Below, one piece after another: positions 34,499 to 42,264 of a DNA stretch of 47,443 nucleotides. The translations under genes were made by a program, and so were the position numbers. The DNA lies in the NCBI GenBank assembly GCA_947165005.1, contig CAMUYN010000005.1, positions 1-47,443 of the forward strand. Reading direction: 5' to 3'. How positions within the stretch are numbered: position 1 is the stretch's first letter; each line of letters starts with the position of its first letter. The stretch comes from an uncultured Bacillota bacterium (lineage in GTDB: Bacteria > Bacillota_I > Bacilli_A > RF39 > UBA660). The notes below the pieces were generated by a model. That model made no database searches. It had not been told where the DNA came from and saw nothing but the letters and a program-made list of their open reading frames with translations.

Positions 34499-36475
34499 CT
34501 ATTGTACTAATTTTTGTGTATTTCTAATATGTGCTTTAACTTTTGAGTAATCTATTGTACTGATTTTTCCATCTTTACTAGTATCAGCTGCTGCTGCATA
34601 AGCACCATCTAATTTTAATGTGTTTCTAATATGTGCTTTGATTTTTGAATAATCTATTGTACTAATCTTTCCATCACCGTTTGTATCACCATAAAGAACT
34701 ATTTCATATTTCTTTTCTACACCATTTACTTTTACAGATATTTTTTGACCAGTAGAAATAGTTCCACTAGTAATTTCTTTATTAGATGAATCAAATACTT
34801 TTACTTCAGTTTGAGAATTATTACTCTTAATTTTATTTATTGTATCACCAATAGAACTACCAATATTAAAGCCTGATATATAGTTATCTTTTGTGTTATA
34901 TCCTGAATACTTAATTACGTCTTCAGAAGTTTCAGAAGAAGCATCTTTCTTAACAATTTTTATTGTGTATGTTCTCTTTGATCCATCTTCTGCTTGGCAA
35001 ATAATTTCTTTAATTGTTTCATTACCACTTAAGGCTACATCTCCATTACCTGTTACTTTTGCTTTTGCATGTGCTGGAGTACCGCTTATATTAACACTTG
35101 TTGTATTACTAGATACCTCTAATGTATAAGATGTTATAGATGAATCAAATGCTGGATATAAATAACCAGTTGAATAAGATATACCACTTAAGTTAGAATT
35201 ATCACTTAATGTATTTATTGAAGTTCCACCACCCATATCAGAATAAACAGGAATCTTAAATGTAAATGATAAATTAGTTATTTTTGCATTCCAATAAGAT
35301 CTATATGTTGTATAACCTTCACTATATGGTGCTTGGACATTAGCCATATATTGATGCCAATATCTTGATGATCCAACTATATTAAATTTTTCATAATAAA
35401 GTGTATCTTGATTGCTTGTTATATATCCATTAGCTATTTCAGATGTAGCACCCATTATGGATGCATAAGGGCTATCCCATCCACTTGATTTAGCATAGTT
35501 AAGTGCTCCATTATAGATAGCTTCATTACTACTTCCAGATGCACCAAAATTGAAATAATTATAGTATGTTTTTCCATCTCCACCATCCATAGAAGCAGTA
35601 AAACTACCACTATATCCTTGTTCTTGAAGAACCCTAGCTGCTAAATGAACTGGACTAACTCCATATTTTTTACCTGCTTCAACAAAAGTAGATGCAAATG
35701 TCTTTGATTGCCCATTATATGAATAACTACCTGCTAAAAATGACCCATTTAATATATTTTGTACTACACTTTCATTTTGTGATTCATTATATGATAATTG
35801 TTCAAACATAAATATACTATTGTCATCTAAGAAATTTCTTGGGTCTAAATAGTATTTTAATGCATTTCTACTTGGTGCATACCAATTAGGTTCAAATTGT
35901 ACATAAGTACCATTTGAATATGCAGCTGGATCAGTAGATAATTGATTTAAATCTCTAGTGCTTATTAAATTTTTATATATTGGATTTGATTCACCATTTA
36001 CTGCATCATCTAATGATACACCAGTATTAGATACTTCAAAATTCCAATTTGGATGTACTGCATGCATTTTAGTTAGTTTTTCAACATAACTTTCTGGGAA
36101 TCCTTTGTTTTTTAATGAATTTGCATAATTTTGATCTAAATTATATGTTTGAATACCACCTAAATAGTGAGTATAAACATATCCTTCATAAGTATAACCC
36201 CAATAATTAAATCTTATTTTAGACCAATCTCCTTCAGTTCCTATTACTTCAACTACTCTTGGTCTCCAAAGCCAAATAGTATCTCCATCACAGTCTTTTA
36301 ATCTAGGACAAACACTTTGATCTGTACTTGGGCAACTTCTAACAGATAATTCTGTTTCATCTATATATGCATAAGTATAACTACTTTGTAAAGCATAAAC
36401 ATTATACGGAATAAAAGGTATGACTAAGGAGATAAGCATAAGAAAACTTAGAAAAATATTTGCTAATTTTTTCAT
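34499..36475 (-). CDS. Secreted glucosaminidase-type peptidoglycan hydrolase with SH3 and dockerin domains
   Basis: A 658-residue exported protein. After a signal peptide (about 1-28) comes a bacterial SH3-like domain (about 35-105, TELSVRSCPSTDQSVCPRL and WSKIRFNYWGYTYEGYV). A LytD/GH73-like N-acetylglucosaminidase domain (about 180-400) contains NFLDDNSIFMFEQLSY, AARVLQEQGYSG with the likely catalytic Glu, and YNYFNFGA. A cadherin-like sandwich (about 425-515) follows. The last 60 residues are a type I dockerin: two repeats, GDTNGDGKISTIDYSKIKAH and DTSKDGKISTIDYSKVKAH, each a calcium-binding loop plus helix. I used the ATG at 36473-36475, with AGGAGAGGTGAT upstream. Dockerins bind cohesin domains. 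Confidence 0.88.
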   Translation of the reverse strand: MKKLANIFLSFLMLISLVIPFIPYNVYALQSSYTYAYIDETELSVRSCPSTDQSVCPRLKDCDGDTIWLWRPRVVEVIGTEGDWSKIRFNYWGYTYEGYVYTHYLGGIQTYNLDQNYANSLKNKGFPESYVEKLTKMHAVHPNWNFEVSNTGVSLDDAVNGESNPIYKNLISTRDLNQLSTDPAAYSNGTYVQFEPNWYAPSRNALKYYLDPRNFLDDNSIFMFEQLSYNESQNESVVQNILNGSFLAGSYSYNGQSKTFASTFVEAGKKYGVSPVHLAARVLQEQGYSGSFTASMDGGDGKTYYNYFNFGASGSSNEAIYNGALNYAKSSGWDSPYASIMGATSEIANGYITSNQDTLYYEKFNIVGSSRYWHQYMANVQAPYSEGYTTYRSYWNAKITNLSFTFKIPVYSDMGGGTSINTLSDNSNLSGISYSTGYLYPAFDSSITSYTLEVSSNTTSVNISGTPAHAKAKVTGNGDVALSGNETIKEIICQAEDGSKRTYTIKIVKKDASSETSEDVIKYSGYNTKDNYISGFNIGSSIGDTINKIKSNNSQTEVKVFDSSNKEITSGTISTGQKISVKVNGVEKKYEIVLYGDTNGDGKISTIDYSKIKAHIRNTLKLDGAYAAAADTSKDGKISTIDYSKVKAHIRNTQKLVQ

Positions 36476-36510
36476 ACTATCACCTCTCCTTTTAGTCTTA
36501 TACACATTTT

Positions 36511-36519
36511 ATTATACCA
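36511..36519 (-). promoter_or_regulatory. Extended -10 promoter of the hydrolase/surface-protein operon
   Basis: On the minus strand TGGTATAAT, about 36 nt before the ATG at 36475. The -35 region has no clear match. Confidence 0.55.
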
Positions 36520-36588
36520 AATAAATAATGTCTTTATATATATGTTAATATATATAAGAGTATAAATATGTAAAAATTTGTAAAAAAA

Positions 36589-36608
36589 AAGGAACTTTTT
36601 TGTTCCTT
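36589..36608 (-). terminator. Intrinsic terminator after the LCP gene
   Basis: A 7-bp stem (AAGGAAC at 36589-36595 with 36602-36608, loop of six T) is followed by nine T on the minus strand and overlaps the stop codon. Confidence 0.82.
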
Positions 36609-38658
36609 ATTCTTCAGTAGATTCTCCACCACCAGATTCTTCTCCACCTGTTTCATTAACGGTAGATTCTTCTCCACTAGATTCTTCTCCACCAGATGGT
36701 TCTTCGTTAGATTTACTTGAACCATCATCTGTACATGTATATTCTATATATTTTGTAGGATTCTTATCTCCATTACTATCATACCAATAGTAACCTCCAC
36801 CTTCAGAAACACATTCGCTAATATGCTTCTTTGTTGTTGTATTTTCAGTTGTTTCTTCTTCTTTAACACATTTACCATTGCTATCTTCTTTATAGCCTTT
36901 ACTCTTTGGACAAATACATGTTTTTCCATCTGCACCTAATTCTAATGGCGCATCACATGTTTTCTTTTCTTCTTGTTTTTCAGGTTGTGGATAAGTCTTT
37001 ATTCCACCCCATTTATCTTTACCGATAATTGGTTGTTCATATGGTTCATCTATACTAAATGTAAATGAGGTTGCATAGTTTTCTTCCTCTTGTCCTAAAT
37101 TAATTTTCATGGCCTTAACAATAGCATTTAAACTGTTCATTGAAGGTAAGAATTCATATACTTCTGACCCTACTAAATAGTCATGTAAGTGACCATCTGA
37201 ACCATTTAAATATGTTCTTTGCATGCTTATAACATCATTTGTATCTGTTAATGAATCAGTAGATAATAATACATCTTTAAATACATTGTAGAACTCAAGA
37301 ATTTGTTCTCTTGATAAGTCTGTTTCCATTGTTTTACCAACAGCATCTAATACTTGATAGAATTGATCTACTGTTCTAATATTTTTGGCAGAATTTATAA
37401 TTCCTTTAATAACTAATTGTTGGTTTTGACCTCTTACAAAGTCATTTCTTTCTCCTTCAGAATATTGTGGCCCACACCAATCAATTACTTTTCTGTTTCT
37501 TGCTAGTGCTAATGCTTGTTCTCCATTTAAATGTTGCCATCCTTTTTCTACAGTAATTACAGTTGTAAAGTTCCTATATTGATTTGATTCACATAATGCA
37601 TATGGAACATCAACATCTATACCTCCAAGTGCATCAACTAATGTTATGGCACCCTTAAAGTTAACTTTAACATAATAATCTATGTCAATTCCTGTAAAGT
37701 TTTCCACTGTTTCTATAACACAGTCACTACCATAAGGATTAGCATGTGTAATTTTACTATATCTATTTCCAGCACATGCAATTTGTACATATGTGTCTCT
37801 TGGAATACTGAATATTGTAGCATTTAATGTTTTTGGATTAAATGTTACAAGAATTAATGTATCTCCAAGTCCCCAATCATCACCGATTTCATCATCATTT
37901 GAGTCTACACCCATTAATAAAATAGAGAATGGTTCTGTTACACTTGTTTTTCTTTTTTCTTTCTTCTTTGATGCTTTTGTTTTCATTGATTCGCTATATT
38001 TATATAAAACTTTAGTTTCATCTGCTATATGCTCAAAATCTGTTCTTGTTTTGTACATAGAAACATAATTTCCTGGCATAAAACATGCATCAATTTCACC
38101 TGAATATAAAGCTTTTAACATAACTATATATTCATCATAATCATATATATTATCTGCACTTATATTCTTTTCTTTTATTAGTTTTTGTGCTAATACATAG
38201 CCTTCAGTATCTTCTTCATCACTTATAATACCTATCTTCTTTTTCTTGATATTTTTCTTTGTAGTATCACCATCAGAAAGTACTATTAAATTAGTTGTAT
38301 AAGTTACTTCACCTTTATTCAAATTATCAAGATATGACATAGTCTTTGATATAAAGGAACTAGCAAAATATTCTCCAGTACCAAATGCTAAAAGTACTAA
38401 TATTAATATGATAAATTTATATTTCTTAGGTTGTGATCTTAGAGAAAAATTTAGTTTAAGTACTAATAAACACACTATTACTAATATAGCAATAGCAATA
38501 TATCTAAGAACATTTTCTATTCCGTTTAGTTTTAATAAATTCCATATAAAATATGCTGTTATACATATAAACATTCCTACAAAAACACTAGATATTATTC
38601 CAATGATTTTGTTCTTTTTTCTATTTTCATTTTTTTCTTCTCTTGTATATTTTCTCAT
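36607..38658 (-). CDS. LytR-CpsA-Psr family ligase with extra sensor-like domain
   Basis: A 683-residue membrane enzyme of the LCP family, which transfers polysaccharides or teichoic acids from lipid carrier to peptidoglycan. Three membrane helices (about 18-42, 52-70, 80-103) precede an external domain (about 120-215: KIGIISDEEDTEGYVLAQ, EIDACFMPGNYV), which looks like one lobe of a solute-binding protein. The LCP domain follows (about 245-450): ILLMGVDSND, SIPRDTYVQIACAG with the catalytic Arg, LVDALGGIDVDVPYAL, ALALARNRK and DFVRGQNQQ. The C-terminus (about 560-683) is Cys- and Glu/Ser/Gly-rich and probably disordered. It starts 1 nt after the stop of the gene at 38660. Confidence 0.92.
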   Translation of the reverse strand: MRKYTREEKNENRKKNKIIGIISSVFVGMFICITAYFIWNLLKLNGIENVLRYIAIAILVIVCLLVLKLNFSLRSQPKKYKFIILILVLLAFGTGEYFASSFISKTMSYLDNLNKGEVTYTTNLIVLSDGDTTKKNIKKKKIGIISDEEDTEGYVLAQKLIKEKNISADNIYDYDEYIVMLKALYSGEIDACFMPGNYVSMYKTRTDFEHIADETKVLYKYSESMKTKASKKKEKRKTSVTEPFSILLMGVDSNDDEIGDDWGLGDTLILVTFNPKTLNATIFSIPRDTYVQIACAGNRYSKITHANPYGSDCVIETVENFTGIDIDYYVKVNFKGAITLVDALGGIDVDVPYALCESNQYRNFTTVITVEKGWQHLNGEQALALARNRKVIDWCGPQYSEGERNDFVRGQNQQLVIKGIINSAKNIRTVDQFYQVLDAVGKTMETDLSREQILEFYNVFKDVLLSTDSLTDTNDVISMQRTYLNGSDGHLHDYLVGSEVYEFLPSMNSLNAIVKAMKINLGQEEENYATSFTFSIDEPYEQPIIGKDKWGGIKTYPQPEKQEEKKTCDAPLELGADGKTCICPKSKGYKEDSNGKCVKEEETTENTTTKKHISECVSEGGGYYWYDSNGDKNPTKYIEYTCTDDGSSKSNEEPSGGEESSGEESTVNETGGEESGGGESTEE

Positions 38659-38659
38659 A

Positions 38660-39331
38660 TTACATAGCCTCCTGCATTCTTGCTACTGATAATTTTTTAC
38701 CATCAGGAACTACTATAATAGTTGCATTACTTTGAAAATCATCTTTATTTTTATATTCCCAGCTAATATTAATCATATAACCCACTTGATCTTCAGTAAA
38801 ACCTAAATTTTCAAACATACTAGATGGAGATATTTCATCTATATCGTCTATAGTCACTTTACTAACAGTTGGTAAAGAACTATTTGATTTATCGTCAGTG
38901 ACATTTGAATGTACTTGTTTATAAATACTATTACGTGCACCCTCTACAAAATCTGTCTTATAGTTTTCATATACAAATTGAACACCACCAACATCATTTT
39001 TACTAGTTTTATTACTTAATGTAAAGAAATCAATTACAAATAGTTTTGTAATTACTTCTGCGTATTTTTCATTATCAACATCTTTAGCATTTAGTACTTT
39101 TTTCAATTCATTAAAATTCTGTTTAAATATCTTTGTATCACTATCATTAACTACATAATCAACATCTTTATTTTTAATAGAATCTACTACTTTTGCCTTA
39201 TTACTTTTTGGTTTAATGAAATTATTCCATACAATATATCCACCTAATAGAATAGCAACGATGATTAAACATAATAAAATTTTTGTAATTGGTTTTACCC
39301 TAACTTTTGCCCTTTTTTCTTTTTCAACCAT
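38660..39331 (-). CDS. Membrane-anchored protein of unknown function in the LCP/LtaS operon
   Basis: A 223-residue protein with a basic cytoplasmic N-terminus, one membrane helix (about residues 17-36) and an external alpha/beta domain (about 60-223, with FKQNFNELKKVLNAK, YAEVITKLFVIDFFTL and YMINISWEYKNK). The last block, with a VVPDGKKLSVARMQ ending, looks like an NTF2- or cystatin-type beta sheet but I cannot name the family. It is tightly packed between the LtaS-like and LCP genes (1-nt gaps), so it probably helps the same envelope process. Confidence 0.65.
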   Translation of the reverse strand: MVEKEKRAKVRVKPITKILLCLIIVAILLGGYIVWNNFIKPKSNKAKVVDSIKNKDVDYVVNDSDTKIFKQNFNELKKVLNAKDVDNEKYAEVITKLFVIDFFTLSNKTSKNDVGGVQFVYENYKTDFVEGARNSIYKQVHSNVTDDKSNSSLPTVSKVTIDDIDEISPSSMFENLGFTEDQVGYMINISWEYKNKDDFQSNATIIVVPDGKKLSVARMQEAM

Positions 39332-39332
39332 A

Positions 39333-41369
39333 CTATTGATCTCCTTCTGCTCTTTCTAATTTGTTTTTCTCATTTTTTATTAAATCGTATAGAATAATAT
39401 CATTAGATATTTGTAACTTTTTAGATGTTATTTCATTATTCTTTGTAATAGTATCACTATCAATAATAGCATTCATATTTATAACTTTATATTCATCTTT
39501 TTGACTATTATAATAAATATCATTTGTTAACCAATTACCATTAGGGAATGAGACTACATTATTGTCTAAGTCCATGATATCATTACCTAAAGCATATTTT
39601 GGTGTTAAACCAAACATATTACTTAATGTAGGCATAACATCTACCATTCCCATAGCAGTTGTAACAGTTTTATTAAATGTTTTATCTTTAGTCCATATTA
39701 TTAACGGAACTGATCTATTTAATTCATATTGATAATAATCAACAAGTACATAATTTTCATCTTCTTTATCTAAAATTCCGTCAGTTTCTTTATCATAATT
39801 GTATAATCTTGTATAATCTCCCTTAGGTAATTTAGCATCATGATCTCCATATATTACAACAACTGTATTATCAAGTAATCCAGCTTCATCAAGTTCATCA
39901 AATAATTCTCCAATTGCAGAATCTGCATAATGAGCTGATTTGAAATAATTACCTAACTTTGTTCCTTCCATATAAGGATAAGATACTATCTTCTTTTCAC
40001 CATTTTCTTCTACTTCTTCTTTTATGTCAGTATCAAATTCACCATATTTATCTAGATCATCAAAAGGTGTATGATTACTTAGCATAATTAAAGTAGCCAT
40101 AAATTTTCCATTATCTTCATATTCTTTTTTTAAAATAGGTACTGTTTGCTTAAAGAATTCTTTATCAGATAAACCAAGACCTATACTATTTTCTTCTGTA
40201 ACTGAATAAGAAGATTTACTATAGAAAGTATTGTATCCTAAACTCTTATGTAAATTATTTCTATTCCAGAAATCACCATTATTAGCATGGAATGATAAAG
40301 TATTATAACCTTTTTCTTTTAACATTTTTTGAAGTGTTTCATATTCTCTGTTCCAATAACTTACAGCTACTGATCCATTAGTAACTGGTAAAAGTGATGA
40401 AGCAAATGTAAACTCAGAATCAGAACTTGTTCCTGAAGATGCTTGTGAATAGAAATTACTAAAATATATTCCTTCATCTTTTATTCTATTTAAATTTGGA
40501 GTTACATCTTCACCATTAAACTTTTGATAAATTGCAGCATTTTGAATACTTTCAGCATGAATAACTAATATATTTTTTCCTTCAAAAATGTTAGTATATT
40601 CGTTTTCATTTATTTGAATAGTATTTTCATTATAATAATCCCTAAAATCCTTAGCAGCATTGTCATAACCAAATAATGTATTGAATTTGGCATCTAAACT
40701 CTTAAATAAATCATTAAATTGATATGTATATATACCAAATTTAGTAACTAAAAATTCCCTATTCCATTGTTTACTTAATCTAGAAAACTCAACAGATGTA
40801 ACAGTCATAAAGAATAATGCATATATAATAACTCCACAGATTAGAGTTCCTGTAAATCTCTTTTTTCTATTTTCTTTTGGCCCAGCAAATTCAATATATT
40901 TTTTTCTTTTTAAATGATAATGATAAATTACCATAAAGAATAATTGCCATAAGAAAATAAAATCTTTAATTTGTAATACATTTTTTACAACTGCATCACC
41001 AACATCTACAACAGTTAAAGATACAGCGATTAATGAAAACGAAGCAAATGACATATAATAAGTATAATATAATGAATTAACAATACATATTATATTAAAT
41101 ATTATTGATACTATCATTAAATATGTAAATTGTTTCTTCGCCTTAAATAAATAAACAAAAGATCCCAATATTAAAACAATAGCTAAATCTGCAAGAAATG
41201 GTTTAATAGCAAAATAATTATGAACAGTAAAAAATCTAAGTAAACAAGCATTAACAACATTACTTATTACAAATGCTATGAACTGCCTATTAGTACTAAT
41301 ATATTCCTTATAATTAAAATTTTTTATATCGTTTTTAATTTTTATTAACTTATTCTTTATCTTCTTCAT
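39333..41369 (-). CDS. LtaS-like sulfatase-fold phosphoglycerol transferase
   Basis: A 678-residue membrane enzyme: five membrane helices (about 30-215) followed by an external sulfatase-fold domain (about 250-600). This is the layout of lipoteichoic acid synthase and related glycerol-phosphate transferases. LVIHAESIQN gives a metal-binding Glu, VVIYGDHDAKLPKGDY the metal-binding Asp/His, and LSNHTPF another His. The nucleophile block reads SGTSSDSEF; LtaS has KTSDSEF, so the residue before SDSE is Ser where Thr is usual. I used the ATG at 41367-41369 behind GAGAGG; a TTG five codons earlier overlaps it. It is the first gene of a three-gene envelope operon with the unknown protein and LCP. 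Confidence 0.87.
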   Translation of the reverse strand: MKKIKNKLIKIKNDIKNFNYKEYISTNRQFIAFVISNVVNACLLRFFTVHNYFAIKPFLADLAIVLILGSFVYLFKAKKQFTYLMIVSIIFNIICIVNSLYYTYYMSFASFSLIAVSLTVVDVGDAVVKNVLQIKDFIFLWQLFFMVIYHYHLKRKKYIEFAGPKENRKKRFTGTLICGVIIYALFFMTVTSVEFSRLSKQWNREFLVTKFGIYTYQFNDLFKSLDAKFNTLFGYDNAAKDFRDYYNENTIQINENEYTNIFEGKNILVIHAESIQNAAIYQKFNGEDVTPNLNRIKDEGIYFSNFYSQASSGTSSDSEFTFASSLLPVTNGSVAVSYWNREYETLQKMLKEKGYNTLSFHANNGDFWNRNNLHKSLGYNTFYSKSSYSVTEENSIGLGLSDKEFFKQTVPILKKEYEDNGKFMATLIMLSNHTPFDDLDKYGEFDTDIKEEVEENGEKKIVSYPYMEGTKLGNYFKSAHYADSAIGELFDELDEAGLLDNTVVVIYGDHDAKLPKGDYTRLYNYDKETDGILDKEDENYVLVDYYQYELNRSVPLIIWTKDKTFNKTVTTAMGMVDVMPTLSNMFGLTPKYALGNDIMDLDNNVVSFPNGNWLTNDIYYNSQKDEYKVINMNAIIDSDTITKNNEITSKKLQISNDIILYDLIKNEKNKLERAEGDQ

Positions 41370-41389
41370 TTTTTTACCTCTCAAAGAAA

Positions 41390-41398
41390 ATTATACCA
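41390..41398 (-). promoter_or_regulatory. Extended -10 promoter of the LtaS-like operon
   Basis: On the minus strand TGGTATAAT, about 21 nt before the ATG at 41369, just beyond the terminator of the YihY-family gene. Confidence 0.55.
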
Positions 41399-41418
41399 TT
41401 TTTTTATACATTTTTAAA

Positions 41419-41442
41419 GAGTAAAACAATACTGTTTTACTC
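41419..41442 (-). terminator. Hairpin terminator after the YihY-family gene
   Basis: A 10-bp perfect stem (41419-41428 with 41433-41442, GAGTAAAACA arms, loop ATAC) overlaps the stop codon. The following tract on the minus strand is TTTAAAAATG, so the T-run is short. Confidence 0.65.
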
Positions 41443-42252
41443 GCCATTTATCCTTTTATCCTCAATAGAATTAATAATCATACCAATAACAAAAACCTCT
41501 GAAATAATGAAAATCCATAACATTAAAACTAGTATATTGGATGCGCTTCCATAATAATCATTATATGAAGCATAATTAGTCACATAAAATGAATATATGA
41601 ATGTAATAACAATCCATAATACTGTTGTAAACAAAGACCCTTTATTTACACTTTTACTACTAATTCTTTTATTAGGTGTTAATGTGTAAATCATTTTTAT
41701 AAACAAGAATATTATAAAGAATGATATTGGCCATCTAAGTAAATTAATGAATGATATGATTTTACTTCCAATGAATCCAACTTGAGGGATAGTACTAACT
41801 ATTCCCAATATCTTATTACCAAATACTAATATAAATATAATAAAAACTAATAATACAATTAATAACAAAGTTATTATTAAAGATTTTATTATTTCTCTTA
41901 TCGGATTCTTTTTAACTCCATATATATTATTAGCAGCAGCAATTATTGCTTTAGTTCCACGTGATGCTAAATATATGGCAGATATAGCTAATAATATAAC
42001 ACTAAAATCAATTGTTTTACCTGTAAACAATGGTAATATTAACTTACTTGTACTAGCAGGTAAGCTTAAACTGATAAATTTTAATATTTCATCATAAGAT
42101 AATGAAAAAGCGGATGCTACCATTCCAAATATCAAAATAATAGGAATAGATGAAAGCAGTAAAAAGAAAGACAGATGTCCTGGTAAAACGGACATTACTG
42201 GCTTTCCTAAAACTTCAATTATTTCATTTATTAAAAGCTTTATTTGCTTCAT
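41437..42252 (-). CDS. YihY/BrkB family membrane protein
   Basis: A 271-residue membrane protein with six helices of the YihY/virulence-factor BrkB family. The blocks LPGHLSFFLLLSSIPIILI, LASRGTKAIIAAANNIYGVK and the ending IFIISEVFVIGMIINSIED are typical. The family is a probable transporter or scramblase of unsettled function. I chose the ATG at 42250-42252; a GTG three codons upstream is also possible and neither has a strong ribosome site. It follows the GGDEF gene by 12 nt and is the last gene of that unit. Confidence 0.88.
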   Translation of the reverse strand: MKQIKLLINEIIEVLGKPVMSVLPGHLSFFLLLSSIPIILIFGMVASAFSLSYDEILKFISLSLPASTSKLILPLFTGKTIDFSVILLAISAIYLASRGTKAIIAAANNIYGVKKNPIREIIKSLIITLLLIVLLVFIIFILVFGNKILGIVSTIPQVGFIGSKIISFINLLRWPISFFIIFLFIKMIYTLTPNKRISSKSVNKGSLFTTVLWIVITFIYSFYVTNYASYNDYYGSASNILVLMLWIFIISEVFVIGMIINSIEDKRINGE

Positions 42253-42264
42253 ATAACACACCCA

